A stretch of 64,000 nt of DNA. Source: Cheilinus undulatus. Its lineage: Eukaryota > Chordata > Actinopteri > Labriformes > Labridae. The first letter of the stretch is position 1. Every line of letters begins with the position of its first letter. Below are positions 26,601-38,600 of the stretch, in pieces. Where the stretch lies: contig NC_054872.1 in NCBI RefSeq assembly GCF_018320785.1, forward strand, positions 23,084,769 to 23,148,768, given 5' to 3'. The notes under the pieces are model-generated. The model saw nothing but the letters and a program-made list of their open reading frames with translations. It was not told where the DNA came from and did not search any database. A program made the translations under genes and the position numbers.

Positions 26601-29600
26601 AAAAATATGACTCCAGGGGTCACTTAATAGGCGTGTGAGGGCACTGCGCAACAAGAAAGAAGCATAATGGGGCACTGGTAGCCTAGTTGTTATGTCCCTG
26701 CACCCCATGCACAGAGGCTTTTGTCCTTTGTTTAAATCCATACTGGGGCTCTTTTCCTCTTGTAAAGGCAATAAAGAACCAGTGAGGAAGAACGGTCAAT
26801 TACTGGTGAAAAGAGTTTGATAAAGAGATCAGATGACAAACAATATGTAAAGATCAAATAAAAACATAGAAATATGAGATGTGTAGAAATATCAGACCTA
26901 GATTCATCTTAACTGAAACTGAAGATGCTGAGAGTTATTTTCCTTATGTCTGCCCTTTAAATATTTAACACAGAACCTAAGTAATGTCTAAAAATAGATC
27001 ACTGTGAGAAAGAGCTTAAGTGGAGGTACAGATGCAATGGCTTTACTTTAAATTTAAATAGTATGTGGACCCAAATTCTCATTAAAAGATGAAAAAGCAA
27101 GCATTGACAAGAAATAGAAGGCTAGATATTTAGAATAAGAGAGAGAGGTAACACTTAAGTGGATTTTTTCTTGTTCAAATTAATTTGAATATGATTTTAA
27201 ACTAAAAAAAAATGTTCAAACTAGAAAAAACTACCATTCAGATGTTTTATTTTAAAGCTATACAGTGAAATTACAGCCAATTCTGCTAGAATCTTTATGT
27301 TAGCATAGTTTTCAATTTAAAAACCGACTGATTTACAAAGCCCTGCGTAATATCGGCAAATAGTTCCTAAAGAACAGACCACTGCTCTTAATCTTCAAGA
27401 AAGAGCTGAATGACCACTGAAATATGTTCAAATAAACCCCTCGTTATCACTGACACATGGTTATGGAGGCAAGGCAAGTGGAAGTACATTCATTTCTATG
27501 AGATCTCTGTGATACCCGAAAACTCCTCCCTCTGTGGTTATTTTTAAATCTGGAATGTGCTGTGAGTACGATGAAAATATTGAACTTCTCAAGTTAATTT
27601 CAGAGAGACCGTACGGCAGTGTGTCATCTTAGAGAACAAGCTACTTAAAAGCTAACAGGCTAGAAAAGGCATATAAACTTGATATGGAAATACTGACATA
27701 TTAGTCACTTTTAAATGGTTATAGCATGTTTTACCCATTGACATGAAGTGCTGTCAGATTGCAAAATTAAAAAAAAAAATGGGAAAAATAGCATGCTATA
27801 AATCTTGGGCCATATGGGCCATTGGAGTAGTCACTAAAAGGATCCTCCATTGGACAGGTTAAGAAATCGAATATGATGGCCTTGTTTAAAAGAACCAGCT
27901 GATTTAGAACAGACTAAGACACTCCGCTGGGAAGTAATCAGCCTTCAAATGCTATCTCTGTTGGCAATAGCCTCTTAAAGGGAACACATACATTTCTCCA
28001 TTTTTATACCCTGTTTCAGACACATAATTGACTCCTACTGATTTTAGTCACACAAAAGTAGCAAACACATACCCTAACCTTAAATCTGGGGTCAATTTGT
28101 TTTGTTTATGTTTCTTTTAATCTAGGTTACAGTCTGCAAAGCCTCCTAGTAGTGACCTTAACAAACAACACGTATGATAATGTGACATAGTGAGCTCCAG
28201 GACAGATTAGCATTACTTCAAGCTAATCTAGCCTTGTTTAAACATGTTTTTGTTCATAACCTTGCATGTTGGGCTCCTTACTGTAATAACTAAAAGCATT
28301 CCTCCAGTCATCAGCAAGTCATGTGAAAATGTTAGGATTTACTCTCAGGCTTAGAGAGCAGCTAATGTAATTATTCAGCTATAAGATGAAGCATGGCCAC
28401 AGCTGTGCAGAGCCATGAACATCTTTATGATAATGGACAAAGTTTACAAGATACAGTATCAGTATGTTAAGAAACGAAAGCTTGTGTTGCTCTCTGTAAC
28501 ACATATGAGTTGTATGTACACTACCACTCAAAAGGTTGGGATCACTTGGATTTTTTCTTGTTTTCCATGGAAAAACTCATGAAATTAGTCGGAATAGGAA
28601 ATAAAGCAAATAACTGGACATGCTGACAGTGTCAGAGTTAGAAATAATGATTTTCATGAAAAATGTTCTTTAAGCTTCGCCTTCAGAGAAAAAGCACATT
28701 TTGCAGCAATTACAGCCACATAGACCTTAGCATTTAAGCTGTCAGTTTTTCAAGATACTCTGATTTGATTTCACCCCATGCGTCCAGGAGCATTTCCCAC
28801 AGGATGGATCGGCTTGATGGAGTCTCACTTCGTACCATACCGCTAAGCTGCTCCCACAACAGCTCAATAGGATTCACCTCTGAAGACTGTGCTGGCCACT
28901 CCATTACAGTCAGAATTCTGGCTGACAGCTTATTTTTTAAATATGTCGTAGACATTTTGGAAGTGTGTCCTGGGTCATTATCCTGTTGTAGGATAGAATT
29001 GGTCCCAAGCAAGTGCTGTCCACAGACATGGCATCGCAAAATCCTGTAATGTCTTTCCTTCCCCAAGGTCCCTTTCACTCTTTACAAATCTCCTATTCTA
29101 CCACCTCCAAAGCACCCCAGACCACCACACAGCCTCCATCTCACTTGACTGATGGTTTTAAGCATTGTTCTTGCATTTTTGTCATTTGTTCTGTGTCTCA
29201 AAAATGTTCTTCTGTTTGATCCAAAGACCTCAAACTTGGACTCATCTGTGCACAACACCTTCTTCCTGTCTTCCAGTGTCCAATCTTTTTGCTCCCTTAT
29301 TAGTAAAATGTTTTTTAGCTGTGCAACATGATTAACTTGGATTAGCAGACGTACCAGGAGATTGATGCAGAGGACTGATAGTTGCTGATAACTGTTTGTG
29401 AACTGCATGAAAATGTTTTTCTTTGGAAAACAAATAGATTTGCAAATGATCCCAAACTTTTGAGCAGTAGTGTATGTGTCTGGCAGGAAAAGTAAAATAG
29501 ACGTTTGGTTTAATGGTTGTCTGGAATGCAGGAAAGTGGTCACTTTAATGTAGAGTGTATGTAATCTGCAGTTTCTCAAAAACCAACTGTAACCATGAGT

Positions 29601-32600
29601 GCAGCCCTTTAAAGACAGCAGCCTCAGTGCTGAGAGACCTGTTATTGATGTAAACTGGTGTTTTCTAGCCTTGGGAAGACAAAACATTGTCTTTGACTTT
29701 CTCACACATTGAAGTATACGCTGATAGAGCATCTGTTGATGCACAAACGATAAAAGATGTGTGCAGTATCTGCAGAAATTGTGTCGTGGCTTAAAATGTG
29801 TTAGTGAGAAATAAAATGTAGGCCAATGTAAGCTAAGAAGTTAGCAGACAGAAAGGACCCTGGTTTGCTCACACAGTCTCCTGCATGTGTGAATGTGTGA
29901 GGAGAGGAGAGTACTAATGCTCAGTGAATCTAACCCAGAATAAAGGCTAAACTTAGTGTGTCACTCAATGATTGAAGAGTGTTTTAGCTCAATATGAGCA
30001 TTGCTAAGTCTCTGTGTGCAGTACACACACAAATGGAAACAGTCCTTTAAAGGCATGTTTACACTGCGACTTACTAATGCCATAATAACAACTGTTTGAG
30101 ATGATTTGACAATCAAAAGCATCCAAAATTGATGTGTGGAAAGAGTGCTGTTTATTTTCCACTGGAAAGAGACTACAGGGATGAGGACACACTGTGTGTT
30201 CATGGAGGTTGTGGCTGATTTAGCAAAGCTATATCCAAGCAAACTAATTTTCCAATTCAATTGAAGAGTACTTTTAACATTTAAAACTCCCTTCATATCA
30301 TCATACACCAAAACCAAACTTTGAACTGTATAATCTGCATTTGTCAACCATTAATGAAGAAAGTTACATAAATCAAAAACGTTTTAGGGGGCACTAAGTG
30401 TTCACCCAGACTAAAATCATGTTCATTTAAAATGTGCTAGAATCAAGAGCCATGCTGGCCTTTTTTTAGGATGTAGGTTACCTCATTAGTAATGTAAGCA
30501 TGCACATATGCTCACAAGTGAAATACTAACATGATGAATTTAAACTGAAGTATTCATCAAGTTCACCATCTTATCTAAGCCATAGACTGTATGTAAACTA
30601 CCCTTCTGGCTACTGAAGAAAACTTTAGAGGTCTATCAATGGCAGCTGCCTTATCGTATCAGCAGTTCCTCTAATAATGCATAATTCTTATCCTTCTAAA
30701 AGCCAAAACGCACGAATATTCACTCCCATACAATGTCAGCCCACAATGACATGAACTATTCTGACTAAAATTAATCCTACCCAGGTTGTAAAAAGTTTAT
30801 TTCAGCTTTAAAAATCAGCATTTTAACATGGGGTGTGTATGACACTTCTGTAGCCAGCCCCATGTGGATACTTTAAGAACCGTGGGTTTTTCTGCACTTC
30901 AGCATGGTTTTATTTTTCAGGTTGCCACTTGTTCATTACACAAAGAAAAACTGAAGTTGAAGGGATTATTTTTAGATTTAGTTAAGACAGCAAATAATCA
31001 AGAAATATATTTTTATATATATAGATAGACACACTAAATAGTCGTTCTAGTAAGAAACCATCACTCAAACCATACAGCTAGTTTCACATTCAACATCATT
31101 TTTCACGTCCATTATTAGGGCTACTGAAGGTAAATGGCCCCACTGTAGCTGATTCTTGGAGCTGAGTTTCTTTAAATAAAACTTAAACTTATGTTAAACT
31201 TTTAGGAGCATAATAGTATCCCTTATGATCTAATATATGGGTATTCTGTGGCTAACAAGTCACGAAGGAAAATGTTTAATTTGTTGAGATGCAATTTTAA
31301 GTTATTTTGATTTAATTTGCTGAATCTTAATAATCACATTACTGGCCCTGGGGTATCATTAAACCCAGAGAAATATCTAATTATTTTTTGTGGTAACTGA
31401 AAATTTGCAAAACCCTTAAAAAAGAGTTCAGATATTAAAAGAAGAAAAAAGGTTCTGTGTTTTTTTTCTAGATTTGAAGTATACTGCTCTTTGCTCTCAT
31501 TGCTCAAGTAACAGTGCTGCTAAAAAAACATAACTCTGAGTGCTATAAGTGTGATAGTGAGGCAACTCTAGTTCACTTACAAGCACTCACACAGCAGGCT
31601 GTGGGGCTGTGCGAGCGTGTGTGTCCTCGGCTGCAGTGTAGAGATTACATAAACACATAGCTCTGAGAGCTGAGACGACAGATGTCTCCTGTTGGACTAT
31701 TTCTTCCTCTTATGCAACTGCAGTGTTTGTGCTTGGATGTGTGTGAGCGCGTGTCTAATGGTTCAGACATGAAAAATAAGTCTCTGTTTATACAAGTGTC
31801 ACTTTGAATGTGTTAAGAGAGGCACACAAACACAGTTTCCTCATGTGACAAAGAGGTGGCAGGATGTGTGAGAAGGGGAAGAGGAGTCAAGCTGTGTGTG
31901 CTGAGTTAAAAAAATAAACTGTGGAGATGCCAGTGATTCACAAACATAGAGAGGAGTGGAGACACAGAGGAAGAGTTTGGGGTTGCTATAGAAACTATTA
32001 CTCTCATCACCACTGGAAATACTGCATCATGGGTAGAAAGCTGATGACAAACAAAAACAGTCCCATTAGTGATGTTCCCTGAACCCAGTCCATCTCTGGA
32101 CATACGCTTTAAGTCATCTCCTGCTGAGGTGAACAATAACTTTTAATTTTATCCAGGCTGGGCTTTTAGCGTTGTAACAATCCACTTTACTTGAATACTG
32201 TGCACTCAAAATTAATGGAATCCAATTTACAAAGAAAATATTGTTTGAAATGAATAAATGAATGGTAGTGGCTTTTCTGATGTACTCAACCAGCATTACA
32301 TGGAGAGTGCCAAAAACACAGAGAGCAAGAAAATAAGCTCTTAGTACAGGCTATTGCTTCCCATTTGCCATGAACTCTGAAAGAGTATGTTTAAAGAAAT
32401 GTGTTCCTGCAGAACAAGAAAAAAAACACAGATGAGCAATGTAATGATGAAAATAACTAAAGTACTATTAAGTGCAGGAGATAGAAAAAAACTACCTGAA
32501 AACACAGATGTGTTTAGCCTTTTGAAGTTTTTAGTAAGCTTGCATGATTCAAGCTTGCTTTCTATGTGCCAAATGCCACCAAATTTCTCACCACAGCAGC

Positions 32601-35600
32601 TCAGTTTACGAATTATTTTGAGGAATCCTTAGGTAATCAAATATCTTGCAAAGAAACCTGTGCCTTATAATTACATGCTACTGGATGATGTCTGTTACAT
32701 TGTTCCAAATCTAAAAAAAAAGAGTTGGGGAAAAAAATATCTTGCAAAGAAACTGATGAGCTAGCAATGTCTGTGCAGTAAACATGTTGCTAACAATAGC
32801 ATGTAGCTGGTTAGCTTAGCTTTGTTCTTAATGGTGAAATTTAGCTTTTGTACTTTACTTCAAAGCATTTCTTTGTGAATTAAACAAACAACCAATATTT
32901 TTGATTTGTGACTGAAGAGATGCTGGTTATCAGATTTATTTCCTTATGAAGGAGCTAGGCTAACTGTAAAGGTATTTAAATACTGAGTCTGTTATTTTCT
33001 GATGCATTTTTTCAGTCCGTAATCCAAGAAAAGGTCACACACTCAATCCAAATAGTTTCATACTGTGAAGAGAAAAAAGAATGAAGATGATACTGCGTCT
33101 ATTTCACTCCTTAAAAAACACACTGGCCCCATCCATCCTGACAGAGAGCTTCACATGACACCAGCTCAGGCATCACATGAAGCTGTGCCAAACTGGAGAA
33201 ATTTAAGAGCCACTTTTTAATTCAGCCTTTGTTATGTGGCTGTGAGTACAGACTTCAGCATGCTATTGAGTATTTTTCATGATTGATTTCCACATAATAC
33301 ATTGGCAAATCACAGTGTTTAAAGGGATACTTCAACATTTTGGCAAATTCATCCATTGCCATAATTCCTATAGTCTTAGTAATAGGTTTGTTACCTTCAG
33401 TTGTCGGTGCAAGCTGTTTTAGATCGGCCGCTGCCGAGTTCGGACCTGCTGCGCCAACTCAATGTAAGCAGATGGTATTCCGGCTTTCCCTCATCAAACT
33501 CATAAAATACACAATCCAACAACTCCAAAACGCTCTCATGGACAAGTTGTGACCTGTACATTCACCACACTATGAAATAATCATGGAACATTACGAGACA
33601 GAGATGTTTTTAAGCTAAATGCAAAGCCAGAACTACACTCCAGGCATGGCTGCTGCACTGTGTCACTCCGCCCAGTGGTCTACTCAAGAAATAGTTCAGA
33701 GTATTTGCTTCATGCGTCGTAATCTTAGATAATTATACGTTATTATTTCATAGTGTCTATAGGGATTATGGCAATGGACGAATTTGCCAAAATGTTGAAG
33801 TATTCCTTTAAAATGAATCATCAGTCACCTATTTATATGACTTGGATGGATGCAAAAAAACATGAAAAAAAAACACTTGTTAGAAAAAAAAAAATTACTT
33901 ACAAAAGTTTCTTCATCAGTGTGCAAACAAGATAAGCCAGCAACTCTTAATTCACAAATAAAAAACATGTCTTGTTTGTTTAATTCCTAAACAAAAACTT
34001 TGAAATAAAGTAAGGAAACTTTACTTCCCCATTAAGAGCAATGCTAAGCTACCAGCCACATGCTACAGTTAGCGACATAAACAACATGAGATCATTTCTC
34101 TTTTCTAACATGCGAAAATTTGGGATTGAAAAAACTGACAGAGTGTTAAAAGGTCCTAACTCTGCCTCAAGTCTTTATACTAAGCTTTACTACCTAGCTC
34201 CTAGCAGTACCTTCATGCTTATTCACAGATACAAGAGTGGTACCAAACTTTCCACGTATCATCTTGGCAAATAAATTTATAGTAAACACCAAACCTTTCA
34301 AGATAAACTTTTGATTAGGGTTATGGTAAGTGTTAAGGTAAGGATTTAGATACTAAAAGACAAACGTTGCAGCCTGACCTGCAAAATCTAATTACAAAAT
34401 AAAATCTAATAAAGCTTAGTAAACAGTCTGCTTACCGGGAAAAACCTTGTCCTCCATGAGAACATTCTAACATAGAAAACATAGCTTAGGTAGCTCCTTT
34501 AGCTGAGAGTAAGCTACATAGCTAACATAGCTAAAGCTCACAAAGCTCATGGATATCTATTCAAACAAAGCCAGGTAAGCTACATAGCTACGCTTGCTAA
34601 AGCTCATGTTGCTAAAGCTAACTAAGCTATGTTTGCTTACATGGCAATGTTAACTATGTAGCTATGTCAGCGTTAGCTAAACCTTAGAAGGTTAAAGTGA
34701 GCCACTGTTTGCATAACTACTTCTAAAACAGGTCTGTACTAAGGATGTTCCTAAGCGTCTGTTTCCGTATTTGGCTAAACACCCATTTAAATATGGTTTA
34801 ACTGACTAGTCTAAAGAGGAGAAAATAGTTAGAAAACAGTCAGATTTCTCACAGGGTCATAGTGTCAGTGGGTGTAACGTTAGCCCCATATACTCCCTAT
34901 AGCAAGGCTAACATTACAAGCTAGTGCTGCCAGCCTTCTTTCCTCTTTGCAAATTAATATCATGCTTTGATATGTGGCCTCTTTTCACTTCGGGTGGAAG
35001 TTATAACAACCCTAGACAGCCTACATACCACTTTATTTATTTACTACTTAAAAAAAACTGTCATATCGCGCTGTTCCTACTACACGTTAACTGCTACGTC
35101 ACCTCTGAGCTTTTCGTGTTTACATCCCTGAAGTGTCGGACAGGAACGCAGCAGCCATTAACTGAAGCTACAGCGGCCTCTAGTGGCGAGAGCTTCGTTA
35201 CTGTTAAAAAGAACATAATATACCAGAATTTCAAGCCTGTGTTTACAAAAATGATGGGTAATTTGCTTAACCGACTTGTTAATCCCGCGCTGATTAATTT
35301 GATAATTTAACCGTCTTAGTGATCAACTGCATGCATCCCTGTCTGTGCATAATTCACCCTAAGCTAGACCTCTGATCTTGTTCTATTTTATTTATAAAAT
35401 GTTACTTAGTATGTAATATTTTAATGTGGTTGTTTCTTGAATGTAACTGCAAGACTTTGTTCATAAATAAAATGTAATTTAAAAAAATGTGAATTTAGTT
35501 GTACAGGCAAACTATGGTACCTCCATTCTGGCAGAGACAGCATCTCACAGTAACAGTATGTCCAAGGAGGTGTCTGAGATCTATGGTCTGCAGCAAAACT

Positions 35601-38600
35601 GTCTTTAAAGATTCCCACTAACAGGGCAAAAGAGAAAATAATAAAAGTGTTGAAAGATAAAATCCTGAGGGAGTTTCTGTTTCCATTATGAAACTGTATG
35701 AGAAGTCATTTCCTTGGATCCACATTGAAAGCTCCACTGAGAAACAGGTCAGAGTGGTTGTGTATTTTGGTGTGAGTGTGGTGGGTTGGGTGTGTGTGCT
35801 CATACTTTTCATAGAGTCTCTGCCCCCTCATGAAGACTTTAGCTTCACTGTCCAGCGGGAACGTCCCGTCATCTTTGCGGAAACGGTAGAACAGCTTCAT
35901 GTCTTTGAACTCCCGGTGCTCGTCACACACTGACAACACACACAACAAAAGAGTTTCTCAATGTTTATCTTCTGCAGAAATTGCCAATTGGAAAGCCAGA
36001 AACTGATTTTGGATAAAGCCAGAACAGGAAGAGATTACCACAAAATGAGAGACAAAATCCAGAGCATTTGGCACAGGGAAACACTGTGTGCACATCAGCT
36101 TCAAGAACCCTTATTTCTTCTGAGACTGTATGTGATTTTATTATTCATAAAGACATGTAAAAAATTCAATCACAAAACCAAAATTCTAAAAACGCTTTTT
36201 TAACGTTTTTGTAATTCTAAAATGCCAATTTACTTCACATCTAAACGCATTTATTTCAGACTAATAAGCTACTGAGACTACTCTAGGTTATGACCCCTAA
36301 ATGTGGATGTAATTGATTATACAAGCAAAATTTTCACACAGGGGGTCATGGGAATTTGATTACGTTTGGATAAAGCAGTCATTTGAATCCAAACACTCAT
36401 TCACCCACAGCTGGGATGGGTTAATATTAAGTAGGATGCAACTAAACTTTAACTAAAAATAGAGGAGCAGGCATTCGTGCCTCTGTTTTTCAGTGTTTGA
36501 TGGTAGCAACAGGTAGCAAGACACTACACTGAGGCCAACTGGCCAGACAGCAGGACAACTCATCAATCAAAAGGCACAGATCATTCCCAGGGAAAGTGAA
36601 CAGAGAAAAGAAGAGAGAGAAAGAACCCTTTTGCTTATAAAACTTGATAAAGCTTGCACAACACTAACTTGGCACACAAACACAATAAACACACAATTAG
36701 CAGGCTTACCGTGGTGAATAATGCTCTGATCCAGAAGTTTTTGCATAATCTTAATGGCTGTATCTCGATCTGAGGCTTCCTTGTGTTCAATCAACCAATC
36801 AATGAGCTCCTTTGCCACAAAGCAGTTAGGGTAAGTTCGCAGGTGGTGCCGTCGGTCCTTGATCACCTTCCCCTCATGGAGCCGCAGCCTGGTGGATGAC
36901 AAACAAATATGAGGTGTTCTTAAACAAATCTGATAAGCAGAAAAATTTCAGTAAATCACATTAGACTAAGCCCATTAATATTAGAAACACTCAAGTTAGA
37001 TATCACACTGTATATTATCTGTAGTAGCTAAAACATGACTAAACTAATGAGCAATAAAGAGCATTCATAGTTAAGTTCTTAAAAAATAATAGCACTAAAA
37101 GCCCACTAAGATTTAGTTTGTTTTATAGTTTTAGATGCACATCTTGCAAGTTCTGCCACCAAGAGGTTCTCAATGAAAACAACAACAAAAGATGATAAGG
37201 GCTGTGCTACTCACATTCACTCACATCTGTTGCTTACTGCTTGTTTTGCATGTTTAATTCTGTAATAAAAAACTGCACTCCATCACAATCCCAGAACGCT
37301 TTGTGATTAGCTTGCAGCATTAACCATGAAGGTCACTTTTAGCTGCTTTTCTCCCTCATTATGTGAAAATCATTCATGAAACAAAAACAGTGTTACATTA
37401 TTAATACTTTGTGTAATGCAGATTTTTACTGAACAGAGTCAAACAAGAATCAAGCAACAGAGCTTGGCAAAGTGTCTGGTCTCAACCTGGATATGTCTAG
37501 TGGGGCAACAATGGTCAGGGGGAAACATTACCTTGCAAAGCAGATGGATTTGCCTGACTCCATGTCTGTCATCAGGCAATTCCATCTTGCAAAAATCCAG
37601 TCTAGAATGTTTGATCAGCATTATTTGGGGAGAATGAGGTGGTAGCTGTGGGCTGGGTTAAGCAGTACTGAAAGCTGGTAGCAATGACTGCCACTAGTTT
37701 GACGATTAGCTCGGATATAGATATGGTATAGTGGCAGTTTTATCAGAACTGGACCACACTTCTGTTTGAAACAGAGAGCAACAATGATAGGTGATAGTGA
37801 TCTTTGCTCTTCTGCCAACATGCTTCAGCATGCGTTTGTGGAAGTTATGGGAAAAAGGGGTATGTTGTAGTGTGAGTGGGTTTATACAATGTTGGTGGAG
37901 TGATTAGTAGGGGTGTGACGAGATCTCATGGCACGAGATCTTGCAAGATCAAAACGTCACGAGGTTTCTTGTCAAGGTGAAAATCATCTCACGAGAACAA
38001 TACTGCCCAGACACCAGGAGCAGCAGCTCACTTGACAGAAAACAATACCAAACTGGAAATTATAAAAGTTCATTAAGATGCCCTGAACTTTTTAAAATTG
38101 TTGGTGAGGAAGCTAATGAAGAAATGGAACTGATCCGTGACCCACTCAGATCCCCGTCCAACCCCCACCCCCTTCTCCGGATGCACAACCCGGGGCTGCA
38201 CATGATCCGCCGATGCATAGTTCATCATCACAGTGTGAAATGATTAAATGCTTCTGCTGGAAACTTGTGCAATCTCCGTGAGGTCGTGTATGCGTGCAGA
38301 CTCGCTCATAGTGCAGGTATGTGTTAATCTGACACGCCAGATGGATTTGTTTCACACATCCATCTGGAAAACCTTCCATATAGTGTTTGGGCGAGGGCAG
38401 AGCCTTTGAAATAAACTTGAAGGGTGATTGGATGAATGCTCTGTCTGTCACATCTTTACGGGCCAAACAGAGCAACAAAACATGTGATGTTGTTGTCGCT
38501 ACCAAAGTGTTTGTGCGGAGCTACCGAGGAATAAACTCCATATAGAACTGCATAACACAGACCATGGCAACTGTAGACATGTCAGTACATGACTTTTGTC

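Larger units (their letters stand above)
21348..35805 (-). other. deptor intron 3 (14.5 kb)
   Basis: The longest intron, separating the exons of DEP1 from DEP2. It carries a nested pair of non-autonomous DNA elements (21468-22476), a SINE (26668-26774), a Tc1 remnant (28519-29472), a fish repeat beginning CCATAGACTGTATGT (30580-30935) and a TTAA-flanked MITE (33323-33807). Stretches near 24.25-24.70, 32.75-32.83 and 34.48-34.70 kb are rich in GCTA/TAGC words. The remaining blocks (22.5-26.6, 26.8-28.5, 29.5-30.5, 31-33.3, 33.8-35.8 kb) show nothing recognisable. Confidence 0.5.

Noticed and set aside
29961..30347. 128-residue open frame on the minus strand
   Set aside because: Intronic, no domain resemblance, no splice or start context.
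34924..35310. 128-residue open frame on the plus strand
   Set aside because: No recognisable family, no exon signals, and composition like translated AT-rich DNA; the GC-rich piece (GCGGCCTCTAGTGGCGAGAG) looks like repeat sequence.
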